NCBI RefSeq assembly: GCF_014489475.1
Contig: NZ_CP060820.1
Span: 2,372,001 to 2,436,000 of the forward strand
Length of the DNA: 64,000 nt
Source of the DNA: Lysobacter terrestris
Lineage (GTDB): Bacteria; Pseudomonadota; Gammaproteobacteria; Xanthomonadales; Xanthomonadaceae
Direction of reading: 5' to 3'
A program made the translations under genes and the position numbers. The notes under the pieces are model-generated. The model saw only the letters and a program-made list of their open reading frames with translations, ran no database searches and was not told the DNA's origin. Below, one piece after another: positions 34,659-45,091 of the stretch (positions within the stretch are counted from its first letter, which is position 1; every line of letters starts with the position of its first letter).

Positions 34659-34680
34659 TAGAAAGAAAGTGGGGAAAACG

Positions 34681-34953
34681 ATGTCGAAGGGTCAATCCTT
34701 GCAGGATCCGTTCCTGAACGCTCTGCGGCGCGAGCGCGTGCCGGTTTCGGTCTACCTGGTCAACGGCATCAAGCTGCAGGGCACGATCGAGTCGTTCGAC
34801 CAGTTCGTGGTCCTGCTGCGCAACACCGTCAGCCAGATGGTCTACAAGCACGCGATCTCCACCGTGGTGCCCGCGCGCAACGTGCGCGTCGGACCGGGCG
34901 GCGGCCAGGTGCAAGGCGGCGAAGGCGGCGAAGAAGGCGACGAGAGCGAGTAA
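34681..34953 (+). CDS. hfq: RNA chaperone Hfq
   Basis: 90 residues. Sm-like hexameric RNA chaperone pairing small RNAs with mRNAs. Sm1 region [41 protein letters not shown] and Sm2 motif YKHAIST are intact. The tail after residue 68 is Gly/Glu rich ([18 protein letters not shown]), an acidic tip like that of other Hfqs. RBS GTGGGGAA precedes ATG 34681. Confidence 0.97.
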   Translation: MSKGQSLQDPFLNALRRERVPVSVYLVNGIKLQGTIESFDQFVVLLRNTVSQMVYKHAISTVVPARNVRVGPGGGQVQGGEGGEEGDESE

Positions 34954-34988
34954 GCCCGTCGTCCGACGTCGGGAGATGGCCCTGACTC

Positions 34989-35051
34989 GGCTTCGCTTGA
35001 AGCGGAGCCCTGCCATCCCCATTCCTCCTTTCCCCGTCCGTGGGGAAGGAG
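34989..35051 (+). promoter_or_regulatory. Two hairpins in the hfq-hflX gap; the second buries the hflX Shine-Dalgarno
   Basis: Hairpin 1: GGCTTCGC (34989-34996)/GCGGAGCC (35002-35009), one G-U pair, loop TTGAA. Hairpin 2: CTCC plus TTCCCC (35025-35028, 35030-35035) pairs with GGGGAA plus GGAG (35042-35051), one bulged T, loop GTCCGT. The AAGGAG ribosome-binding site of hflX (35046-35051) is wholly inside the second stem, so translation may depend on its opening. Confidence 0.5.
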
Positions 35052-35063
35052 TACACAGGTCGA

Positions 35064-36395
35064 ATGTTTGAACGTTCCCGCAAGGGCGAATACGCGTTGC
35101 TGATCCAGCCCCATGCCGGCGGTCCGCCGGACGAGGGCCTGGTGGAGGAATTCGCGGACCTCGCGCGCTCGGCGGGGGCATCCGTCGCCGCGTTGCTCAC
35201 CGCGCGCATCGACCGGCCCAATCCCGCCACGCTGATCGGCAGCGGCAAGCTCGAGGAAGTGAAGGCCGCGGCCGATGCCAGCGGCGCCGACCTCATCCTG
35301 GTGAACTACGCGCTGTCGCCGGGCCAGGAACGCAACCTGGAAAAGCTGCTGCAGCGTCGCGTCGTCGACCGCACCGGCCTGATCCTGGACATCTTCTCGC
35401 AGCGCGCGCAGAGCGCCGAAGGCAAGCTGCAGGTCGAGCTCGCCCAGCTCAAGCACATGGCCACGCGCCTGGTGCGCGGCTGGACCCACCTGGAGCGCCA
35501 GCGCGGCGGTTCCATCGGCCTGCGCGGTCCCGGCGAAACCCAGCTGGAAACCGACCGCCGCCTGCTGCAGAAGCGCCTGGAGCAACTGCAGAAGCGCCTG
35601 GACAAGGTCGAAGTGCAGCGCACGCAGATGCGCCGCGCGCGCATGCGCAGCGAACTGCCGCGCATCGCCCTGGTCGGCTACACCAATGCCGGCAAGTCGA
35701 CGCTGTTCAATGCGCTGACCGGCGCGGCGGCCTATGCCGCGGACCAGTTGTTCGCCACGCTCGACCCCACCGTGCGCCGCATCGCGCTGCCCGGCGGCGG
35801 TGCGGTGCTGGCCGATACCGTGGGCTTCGTGCGCGACCTGCCGCACGAACTGGTCGCGGCGTTCCGCTCCACCCTGTCCGAGGCGCGCGACGCCGACCTG
35901 CTGCTGCACGTGGTCGACGCGGCCGATCCATTGCGCGACGAGCGCATCGCGCAGGTCGACGAGGTGCTGGCCGAAATCGGTGCGGGCGACCTGCCGCAGC
36001 TGATCGTCTTCAACAAGATCGACCGGCTCGAACGCGAGAATGAGGCGGCCCCGGAGCCGCGCCACGATCGCCCCGGCGAAGGCCGCCAGCGCGTCTGGGT
36101 GTCCGCGCAGCTGGGCCTGGGGCTGGACCTGCTGCGCAAGGCGCTGGCCGAAGTGCTGGAACTGCGCCACGTCGCCGGCGAGCTGCGGCTGCCTTCGCAG
36201 GCGGCCCGGCTGCATGCGCGGTTGCACGCGATCGGCGCGATCCGCGAGGAATCGCACGACGAGCAGGGCTGGCAGCTGCAGGTCGACCTGGCCATCGCCG
36301 ACGCGCTCAAGCTGTTCTCGCAGGCGCACGGCGAAGCGTTGCGCCCCCTGCTCGAGGCCGCCGGCGCCCTCGCGGACGAAGCCGCCGACTGGTAA
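35064..36395 (+). CDS. hflX: Ribosome-associated GTPase HflX
   Basis: 443 residues. Splits stalled or heat-damaged 70S ribosomes. N-terminal HflX domain (TLIGSGKLEEVKAAADASGADLILVNYALSPGQERNLEK) with a glycine-rich linker RQRGGSIGLRGPGETQLETDRRL, then the G domain with P-loop GYTNAGKSTLFNAL, DTVGFVRDLPH and FNKID. The ATG at 35064 has AAGGAG 12 bases upstream; the earlier in-frame GTG lies inside the hairpin. Confidence 0.95.
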   Translation: MFERSRKGEYALLIQPHAGGPPDEGLVEEFADLARSAGASVAALLTARIDRPNPATLIGSGKLEEVKAAADASGADLILVNYALSPGQERNLEKLLQRRVVDRTGLILDIFSQRAQSAEGKLQVELAQLKHMATRLVRGWTHLERQRGGSIGLRGPGETQLETDRRLLQKRLEQLQKRLDKVEVQRTQMRRARMRSELPRIALVGYTNAGKSTLFNALTGAAAYAADQLFATLDPTVRRIALPGGGAVLADTVGFVRDLPHELVAAFRSTLSEARDADLLLHVVDAADPLRDERIAQVDEVLAEIGAGDLPQLIVFNKIDRLERENEAAPEPRHDRPGEGRQRVWVSAQLGLGLDLLRKALAEVLELRHVAGELRLPSQAARLHARLHAIGAIREESHDEQGWQLQVDLAIADALKLFSQAHGEALRPLLEAAGALADEAADW

Positions 36396-36516
36396 CGCGA
36401 GGGCCAATTGCCCTATCGAGGCAAGATCGAGGCACGTTGCCTTGTTTGAGGCAGCTGTGGCCCTCACCTAGAATCGACGCGCGCCTTGCGGGCGCGAATG
36501 TCCCCTTGGAGCAGGC

Positions 36517-37632
36517 ATGGCCTGGAACACACCCGGTAGCAGCGGCAACAACCCTTCAGGTCCGGAGGGGCGTCGACCGCATCGTCCCCGCAAGACCGGC
36601 GGCGTACTCGACACCCTGCTCGATACGGCCCGCGGGCTCTTCGGCGGCGACGGCAGCAGCGCGTGGCGCTGGGTCGCACTGGTGCTCGGCCTGTGGCTGG
36701 TCTTCAGCAGCTTCGTGCTCGTCACCGAGCAGGAGCGCGGCGTGGTCCTGCGCTTCGGCCGCTACGCCCGCATCATGGACCCGGGCCCGCACTTCAAGGC
36801 GCCCTGGCCGATCGAGACGGTGGAGAAGGTCAACGCGACGCAGAGCAACGCGTACAGCGAGAACGTCCCCGTCTTCACCCGCGACGGCAACATGGTGAAC
36901 GTCGAGATCAACGTCCAGTACCGGATCGGCGACCCGCTGCTCTACAAGTTCGGCACCCGCGACGCGGACGAAACGCTGAAGGAAGCCGCGCAGAGCGCGG
37001 TGCGCGAACAGGTCGGCCGCTCCGACCTCGACACCGTCCTCAATGCACGCGGCGAACTGACGGTGGCCGTGCGCGACCACCTGCAGAAGGCGCTGCAGGC
37101 CTACCAGACGGGCCTGGTGCTGACCGAGCTGAACCTCCCGAACGCGCGTCCGCCGGACGACGTGAAGGATGCCTTCGACGAAGTGCAGCGCGCACGCGCC
37201 GAAAAGAACACCGCGATCAACGAAGCGCAGGCGTACGCCAAGCGCATCGTGCCGGAAGCACGCGGCGAAGCCTCGCGCACGCGCACGGTCGCCGAAGGCT
37301 ACAAGACCGCGTCCATCGCCCGGGCTTCGGGCGACGCGACGCGTTTCTCGTTGCTGGTGGACCAGTACAAGTCCGCGCCCGACGTCACCCGCAAGCGCCT
37401 GTGGCTGGAAACCCTGCAGGGCGTCCTCGCCGAGAACCGCACGATCGTCGGCGGCGATTCGCGCCAGTTGATCTACGTGCCGATGGGGGACAAGCGTCCG
37501 CCGCCGTCCGCCGCCAGTGCGCCGCTGCTCACGCCCGACGTGCTGTCGCCGGCCGTGAACGCCGATGCCAGCAATGAACCCGGTCGCCCGTCGCGCGGTT
37601 CGCGCCCGACCCGTGAGGAGGATCGTCGATGA
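36517..37632 (+). CDS. hflK: FtsH protease modulator HflK
   Basis: 371 residues. Inner-membrane SPFH/prohibitin protein that cages FtsH with HflC. Polar Gly/Pro N-terminus, a membrane helix near 50-69 (WVALVLGLWLVFSSFVLV), then the SPFH domain (EQERGVVLRFGRYARIMDPGPHFKAPWPIETVEKVNATQSN) and a long helical region. The ATG at 36517 follows GGAG at 36509. Overlaps hflC by 4 bases (ATGA). Confidence 0.95.
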   Translation: MAWNTPGSSGNNPSGPEGRRPHRPRKTGGVLDTLLDTARGLFGGDGSSAWRWVALVLGLWLVFSSFVLVTEQERGVVLRFGRYARIMDPGPHFKAPWPIETVEKVNATQSNAYSENVPVFTRDGNMVNVEINVQYRIGDPLLYKFGTRDADETLKEAAQSAVREQVGRSDLDTVLNARGELTVAVRDHLQKALQAYQTGLVLTELNLPNARPPDDVKDAFDEVQRARAEKNTAINEAQAYAKRIVPEARGEASRTRTVAEGYKTASIARASGDATRFSLLVDQYKSAPDVTRKRLWLETLQGVLAENRTIVGGDSRQLIYVPMGDKRPPPSAASAPLLTPDVLSPAVNADASNEPGRPSRGSRPTREEDRR

Positions 37633-38492
37633 GAGTCTCGCTTTGGGTGGCCATCCTGGTCAGCGCGTTGCTGGCCCTGCTCGGCTCGGTGTTCGTCGTG
37701 CGTGAAGGGCACAGTGCGATCGTCTTCCGCCTCGGCACCATCGTGCGCACCGACGTCGGTCCCGGCCTGCACTTCAAGGTGCCGCTGATCGAGAACGCGC
37801 GGGTGTTCGACCGCCGCCTGCTGGTGCTGCCGGCGGAATCCGAGCGTTACCTGACCGAAGACAAGCAGGACGTCAGCGTCGACTTCTTCGCCCTGGGGCA
37901 GATCGAGAACCTGCGCGTGTTCTTCCGTGCCACCGGCGGCAGCGAAGAGGTCGCCGTGCAGCGCCTCGCGCCGATCATCCGCGATTCGCTGCGCAACGAG
38001 ATCAACGCGCGCACGTTGCAGGAAGTCGTGTCCGGCGACCGTACCTCGGTCATCGGCAAGCAGCTGAAGGCGATCAACGACGGCGCGCAGACCCTGGGCG
38101 TGAAGATCGTCGACATCCGCATCAAGCGCATCGAGCTGCCGCAGGACAGCAACGTGGTGGGTTCGGTCTACGACCAGATGCGTTCGCAGCGCAAGCAGGT
38201 CGCCAGCCAGCTGCGCGCCGAGGGCGTGGAGCAGGCGCAGGTCATCCGCGCCGAGGCCGAGCGCGAGCGCGCGGTGATCCTGGCCGAGGCCGAGCGCGAC
38301 GCGCAGAAGCTGCGCGGCGAAGGCGATGCCGAAGCCACCCGCCTGTACGCGCAGGCGGCCTCCAAGGACCCGAGCTTCTACGCCTTCCAGCGCAGCCTGG
38401 AGGCCTATCGCGCCTCCTTCGGCGACGGGCAGAGCGTGATCGTGCTCGACCGCGACGATCCGTTCCTGCAGTACATGAAGTCGGACCGCTGA
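37629..38492 (+). CDS. hflC: FtsH protease modulator HflC
   Basis: 287 residues. Partner of HflK. N-terminal helix (3-21, VSLWVAILVSALLALLGSVF), SPFH domain (VREGHSAIVFRLGTIVRTDVGPGLHFKVPLIENARVFDRRLLVLP), and a C-terminal helical arm rich in Glu/Arg (AEAERERAVILAEAERDAQKLRGEGDAEATRLYA). Coupled to hflK through ATGA. Confidence 0.95.
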   Translation: MRVSLWVAILVSALLALLGSVFVVREGHSAIVFRLGTIVRTDVGPGLHFKVPLIENARVFDRRLLVLPAESERYLTEDKQDVSVDFFALGQIENLRVFFRATGGSEEVAVQRLAPIIRDSLRNEINARTLQEVVSGDRTSVIGKQLKAINDGAQTLGVKIVDIRIKRIELPQDSNVVGSVYDQMRSQRKQVASQLRAEGVEQAQVIRAEAERERAVILAEAERDAQKLRGEGDAEATRLYAQAASKDPSFYAFQRSLEAYRASFGDGQSVIVLDRDDPFLQYMKSDR

Positions 38493-38511
38493 TTCCCCGG
38501 CGGTCCGCGCC

Positions 38512-38703
38512 ATGCTGGTCGAGCTCTTGTCCGCGCTGTGCCTGGTGGCCGTGCTGGAAGGCCTGTTCCTCTTCGTCGCCCCGCGCGGCTGGCGCCAGGC
38601 GGTAGAGCAGCTGCACCGGCTTCCGGACCGGGGGCTGCGGCTGCTCGGCGGCGTTTTCGTCGCCCTCGGCCTGGTTTCGCTGTTCCTGGTGCGGGGGTTC
38701 TAG
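38512..38703 (+). CDS. DUF2065 (YjeT-like) small membrane protein
   Basis: 63 residues with two hydrophobic helices (about 3-23 and 43-61) joined by a basic loop (RGWRQAVEQLHRLPDRGLRLLG). Sequence and position between hflC and purA match E. coli YjeT/DUF2065. Function unknown; co-transcription with hflKC is likely, as it lies 19 bases behind hflC and ahead of a strong terminator. Confidence 0.85.
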   Translation: MLVELLSALCLVAVLEGLFLFVAPRGWRQAVEQLHRLPDRGLRLLGGVFVALGLVSLFLVRGF

Positions 38704-38782
38704 GCCCCCGGGCGCCGCGGCCGGGAAATCGGTCCGCGAACCGACAGGAAAGGGTAGCCCCGCCCCCCCAAAACCCGGATAA

Positions 38783-40219
<1,437 letters not shown>

Positions 40220-40243
40220 CGGCCCGGCGTTTGGTTCAAAAAG

Positions 40244-40268
40244 AAGCCCCGCGTTGCGGGGCTTTTTT
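40244..40268 (+). terminator. Rho-independent terminator after purA
   Basis: AAGCCCCGC (40244-40252), loop GTT, GCGGGGCTT (40256-40264), then a T tract. A second hairpin, TGTCAGA/TCTGACA (40269-40286), follows at once. Confidence 0.9.
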
Positions 40269-40363
40269 TGTCAGATTTTTCTGACAGACAACACATGGTC
40301 ACGTGTGCCAGCATCCATAGGATGTCGGTTCTAATGCGTTAGGCCCATGTACAGGAGTCGGTG

Positions 40364-40906
40364 ATGTACTTAGGAAGGATCATTTTCTTGGTGGCTGTAG
40401 CCGCGCTGGTTGCTTGCAACTCAACCACGCGGGGAGACGCGCTTCCCGATGAGCACGCCAGCGAGTCGGTGTCTACGGCGCCTCAGGTTATCCAGCCGAT
40501 GCCAGTTGCCGTCCCTCAAAGAACTCAGGCGGAGGGTTCGGACAGGCAACAAGCCAGTACAACTGCTGCGGGAAACGGAGGTCTCCGCCAGTCGTACTAC
40601 GAATGTGCGCAGGCAGGAGACGGTTCCACCTGGAGCATGCAGGAATGCATAGCGCGCGAAGCTGAGTACCAGGAAGACCGGTTGAACAAGGTCTACCAGA
40701 TGTTGCGATCCAGGCTTTCCACCGAGCGAAAGGAAAGGCTCAAGCTTGATGAGCGAAAGTGGTTGGCGGAGCGGAGCAGCAACTGTAGTTGGGACGCCAC
40801 CAATGGAGGCCAGGGACAGCGCATCGAAGCCAATATCTGCTCGCTGAAGATGACGGCTGAGAGGGTGGCCGAACTCGAGAGACTTCTCGCGAGCAGCGAC
40901 GTTTAG
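40364..40906 (+). CDS. LprI/DUF1311-like lipoprotein; predicted immunity protein
   Basis: 180 residues. Lipoprotein signal with lipobox LVAC (Cys18), a Ser/Thr/Gln-rich linker (20-75), and a C-terminal DUF1311/LprI-type domain (about 78-175). Cys81, Cys95, Cys141 and Cys159 give the expected two disulfides, with QECIAREAEYQEDRLNKVYQ typical of the fold. LprI of Mycobacterium tuberculosis inhibits lysozyme. Placed directly upstream of a predicted peptidoglycan-cleaving T4SS effector, it is probably the periplasmic antidote. ATG 40364 has CAGGAG 6 bases upstream. Base composition is visibly lower in GC than flanks. Function is inferred from domain and pairing. Confidence 0.75.
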   Translation: MYLGRIIFLVAVAALVACNSTTRGDALPDEHASESVSTAPQVIQPMPVAVPQRTQAEGSDRQQASTTAAGNGGLRQSYYECAQAGDGSTWSMQECIAREAEYQEDRLNKVYQMLRSRLSTERKERLKLDERKWLAERSSNCSWDATNGGQGQRIEANICSLKMTAERVAELERLLASSDV

Positions 40907-40941
40907 TCTAGCGTGGGAAACCAAGTCAAGGAGTGACTGTC

Positions 40942-42309
40942 ATGAGTGAAGATATGCATGCCGCGCGTCGTGCGGTTGAGAGTTGGCGTCTCGGCCAGAC
41001 ATCAGCGCACTACGAGTCCAGCGGACTCGGTGCCGGAGTGATCTCCAGCGGAAAGGGTGATCACGGCGGCGTTTCATACGGCGCCTATCAACTGTCTTCG
41101 AAAATGGGCACGTTGGCGGAGTATCTGGAGCAGTCCAGGTACGGTGAACAATTCAAGGGGCTCACCCCTGCCACGCCAACATTCAATGCCAAGTGGAAGG
41201 AGATCGCCAGGACCGATCCAGAGTTCGCGCGCGATCAGCATGACTACATTGGCAGGTCGCACTACGGCGAACAGCTGGACAAACTGAAAGGCGCGGGCTT
41301 GGACCTCTCGACCCGGGGCCGGGCTGTGCAGGATGTGATCTGGAGCACCTCGGTTCAGTTCGGAGGATTGACCCAGCGTATCGTCGGCAAGGGGATAGAG
41401 GAGAAGTTTGGGAAGGGCGTCGACCTATCGCTTCTGTCCGACAAGGATGTCGTGGTGGCGATCCAGGATTACAAGATTTCGCACAACAGCACGCTCTTCA
41501 AAAGCTCTCCGGAGTGGCAGCCCGGCTTGCTGCGGCGGGCACAAGCGGAAAAGGCAAGCCTCGTGGCGTTAGCAGGCCACGAGGAGTCTCTTAGACGAAG
41601 CGGCGTCGACCTAGGCGTGGCTCCGGTACACGGCAAGGCGCACCGCTCTCGCGAGGATGTCTTGCTTGATCGCTCAACCATGGCAAGCGACATCCTGAAG
41701 AGCGGCGATGAGAACGAACACGTTCGCTTGGTGCAGAAAGACCTACTCAAGCTTGGTTACACCGATAGGCAAGGACGATCGCTAAAGTTGGACGGCGACT
41801 TCGGTCAGCGTACCGAAGAGGCGCTGAGGGCTTTCCAGAAGGCTCACGGTCTTCGTGTCGATGGCGTCGTGGGGAAGGACACTAGGCTTGCCCTGCAGGA
41901 GGCGACGCTGAGCCCCTTGTTGTCGGAAAAGACTCATCCGGATCATGGATTGTTTCGCGAGGTGAAGGATGGAATTGCGCGCCTGGGTCCAGGGGCCGTT
42001 CCAGGTGGCAGCGAAGATGGCTTGGCAGCGGCTGTTGCGGCACAGGCGAAGCTTGGGGGGCTCCGGCACGTTGATCATGTGCTGATGAATAGCCAGGGAG
42101 ACCGAGTCTTGGCGGTTCAAGGCGACCTGCATGATCCGGCTAAGCGATGGGTCCATGTGGATCGGGTCGAGGCGCTGGGCCGGTCGGTCGAGAGCAGCAC
42201 TGGTGAACTCAAGGAGGGCCAGTTGCAGCGGGAACAGGCTGCGCAAGCCAACATTCAGGCGCAACACATGGAACACCGGAGCGGGCTTTCGGTTGGCATG
42301 AGGCCGTAG
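40942..42309 (+). CDS. Predicted antibacterial type IV secretion effector: lysozyme-like domain, peptidoglycan-binding domain, XVIPCD signal
   Basis: 455 residues, no signal peptide. Residues 20-210: lysozyme-like hydrolase, with likely catalytic Glu25 in HYESSG and GGVSYGAYQLSS at 42-53 as the sugar-binding turn. Residues 256-319: PG_binding_1 domain (VRLVQKDLLKLGY, LDGDFGQRTEEALRAFQKAHGL). Residues 331-442: XVIPCD, the VirD4-recruitment domain of xanthomonad T4SS effectors, with HPDHGLF, LRHVDHVLMNSQGDRVLAVQG, DP.KRWVHVDRV and a Gln-rich tail. Start ATG 40942 has AAGGAG 8 bases upstream. Predicted to be injected into rival bacteria to cut their peptidoglycan. No T4SS structural gene is in the window. 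Lower GC than neighbours suggests transfer. Confidence 0.85.
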   Translation: MSEDMHAARRAVESWRLGQTSAHYESSGLGAGVISSGKGDHGGVSYGAYQLSSKMGTLAEYLEQSRYGEQFKGLTPATPTFNAKWKEIARTDPEFARDQHDYIGRSHYGEQLDKLKGAGLDLSTRGRAVQDVIWSTSVQFGGLTQRIVGKGIEEKFGKGVDLSLLSDKDVVVAIQDYKISHNSTLFKSSPEWQPGLLRRAQAEKASLVALAGHEESLRRSGVDLGVAPVHGKAHRSREDVLLDRSTMASDILKSGDENEHVRLVQKDLLKLGYTDRQGRSLKLDGDFGQRTEEALRAFQKAHGLRVDGVVGKDTRLALQEATLSPLLSEKTHPDHGLFREVKDGIARLGPGAVPGGSEDGLAAAVAAQAKLGGLRHVDHVLMNSQGDRVLAVQGDLHDPAKRWVHVDRVEALGRSVESSTGELKEGQLQREQAAQANIQAQHMEHRSGLSVGMRP

Positions 42310-42322
42310 TGATGCGTTTGGA

Positions 42323-42361
42323 TTAGGCGAGGCTTGGCCGAGCGTGCCAGTCCTCGCCTAA
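42323..42361 (+). terminator. Hairpin just after the effector gene
   Basis: TTAGGCGAGG (42323-42332) pairs perfectly with CCTCGCCTAA (42352-42361). No clear U-tract follows; possible factor-assisted terminator or 3' stabiliser. Confidence 0.45.
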
Positions 42362-42439
42362 GGCTCCCGGCCTCAGAACATACTCGCGATCGGCGCAGTG
42401 CCTAAGTCGCGTCACTCAATCGCACCCCGAAGTCGACCG

Positions 42440-42468
42440 AGGCCCCGCATCGTGCGGGGCCTTGCTGC
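42440..42468 (+). terminator. Terminator-like hairpin upstream of frmA
   Basis: AGGCCCCGCA (42440-42449), loop TCG, TGCGGGGCCT (42453-42462), then TGCTGCTT. The rest of 42310-42635 shows no reading frame with support; it holds the effector hairpin and the frmA leader. Confidence 0.65.
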
Positions 42469-42563
42469 TTCTGGAGGTGGGCCTCCTGGTTTCTTGCCTA
42501 CGCCGAGGATGCCTTTAGCCAAATGCGGCAAGACCGCTGCCCCGTGGCTTTACTTCCAGGTAA

Positions 42564-43745
<1,182 letters not shown>

Positions 43746-43758
43746 CGGACGCGACCTC

Positions 43759-44598
43759 ATGCAGAAGGTGGAAACCCATGCCTGCTTCGGCGGCGTGCAG
43801 GAAGTGTGGCAGCACCGCTCGCAGGCGCTCGATTGCGACATGCGCTTCGGCATCTACCTGCCGTCGCAGGCGCGCGAGGCGCGCTGTCCGGTGCTGTACT
43901 GGCTCAGCGGCCTGACCTGCACCGAGCAGAACTTCATCACCAAGGCCGGCGCGCAGCGTTACGCGGCGGAACACGGCGTGATCGTGGTGGCGCCCGACAC
44001 CAGCCCGCGCGGTCCGCAGGTCGCCGATGCTGAGCGCTACGACCTAGGGCAAGGCGCGGGTTTCTACCTCAACGCGACGCACGAGCCCTGGTCCGCGCAT
44101 TACCGCATGCACGACTACATCGTCGAGGAACTGCCGCGCCTGGTCGAGGCGCAGTTCAACGCCAGCGATGCACGCGCCATCAGCGGGCATTCGATGGGTG
44201 GGCACGGCGCACTCGTGCTCGCCCTGCGCAACCCGGATCGCTACCGCAGCGTCTCGGCGTTCTCGCCGATCGTCGCGCCCGCGCAGGTGCCGTGGGGCGA
44301 GCAGGCCTTCACGGCTTACCTCGGAGACGACCGCGACGCGTGGCGGTCGTGGGATGCCAGTGAACTGGTGCGTTCGACACCGGCGCAGGCGAACCGGCCG
44401 GTGCTGCTGGTCGACCAGGGCGAAGCCGACGAGTTCCTGGCCACGCAGCTGCGGCCCGAGCTGCTCGAAGCTGCCTGTCGCGAAACCGGCTATCCACTGC
44501 GGCTGCGTCGTCACGCCGGCTACGACCACAGCTACTACTTCATCGCCAGCTTCATCGGCGAGCACATCGCGCACCATGCCGCGGCGCTGCGGAACTGA
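43759..44598 (+). CDS. fghA: S-formylglutathione hydrolase
   Basis: 279 residues, alpha/beta-hydrolase (esterase D family). Releases formate and glutathione. Nucleophile Ser in ISGHSMGGHGALVLALRNPDRYRSVSAFSPI; acid Asp near DQGEADEFL; His in YDHSYYFIASFI. LYWLSGLTCTEQNFITKAGAQRYAAEHG is the family N-terminal block. Coupled to frmA by short spacing. Confidence 0.96.
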   Translation: MQKVETHACFGGVQEVWQHRSQALDCDMRFGIYLPSQAREARCPVLYWLSGLTCTEQNFITKAGAQRYAAEHGVIVVAPDTSPRGPQVADAERYDLGQGAGFYLNATHEPWSAHYRMHDYIVEELPRLVEAQFNASDARAISGHSMGGHGALVLALRNPDRYRSVSAFSPIVAPAQVPWGEQAFTAYLGDDRDAWRSWDASELVRSTPAQANRPVLLVDQGEADEFLATQLRPELLEAACRETGYPLRLRRHAGYDHSYYFIASFIGEHIAHHAAALRN

Positions 44599-44617
44599 GT
44601 AGCGTCGGTGGATAGAA

Positions 44618-44641
44618 AGAGGCCCCGCGACGCGGGGCCTA
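44618..44641 (+). terminator. Bidirectional terminator hairpin between fghA and the following minus-strand gene
   Basis: GGCCCCGC (44621-44628)/GCGGGGCC (44632-44639), loop GAC. T-rich on both exits (TATTGTC; TCTTTCTAT on the minus strand). Confidence 0.7.
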
Positions 44642-44674
44642 TTGTCACGAGTTCGCGAATGGTCTTGGTGCTGC

Positions 44675-45040
44675 TTACTTCGCGCCGGCGCGCGGCTTGC
44701 AGTCCGCGGACAGTGCGGTGTCGTCCTGCGCGACGCAGGCGCTGAAGTCCGCCAGGCCAACCACTTCGCGCGTCGCCCCGGCCGCCATGGTGATGCGTTC
44801 GGCCGGCAGCGGCTGGCAGTTGTTCGCGGCCGAGGCGCAGGGGCGCGGGAACAGCGTGTAGTGGCATTCGCCGCTGGCGCTGGCGAGGCATTCGAAGCGG
44901 GTGACGACGGACGCGGTGCGGATCCGGCTGTGGATCTGCTCGATGCCGTCGACCGCGGAGCGGTGGACGATGGTGGTGCCGCCGATGTCCCAGCCGAACA
45001 TGGACAGCAGGAAGTAAACCGCGGCGATCAGGTTGCGCAT
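44675..45040 (-). CDS. Small exported or membrane-anchored Cys-containing protein
   Basis: 121 residues. A hydrophobic N-terminus (LIAAVYFLLSMFGW) that could be a signal or anchor, then a soluble part with six Cys (in RFECLASASGECHYTLFPRPC, ANNCQPLP, FSACVAQ, ADCKP), suggesting three disulfides outside the cytoplasm. No family recognised. Last gene of the lytS/lytR-like strand run, 51 bases after the response regulator, so it may be its target or partner. Confidence 0.65.
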   Translation of the reverse strand: MRNLIAAVYFLLSMFGWDIGGTTIVHRSAVDGIEQIHSRIRTASVVTRFECLASASGECHYTLFPRPCASAANNCQPLPAERITMAAGATREVVGLADFSACVAQDDTALSADCKPRAGAK

Positions 45041-45091
45041 GGGGGCTCTCGCAGGCTTGGATGGTGGCGGCAGTCGCGCGTTGGGGCGCGC

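Noticed and set aside
36468..36725. Minus-strand small frame at the start of hflK
   Set aside because: Antisense to the conserved HflK membrane region; no supporting features.
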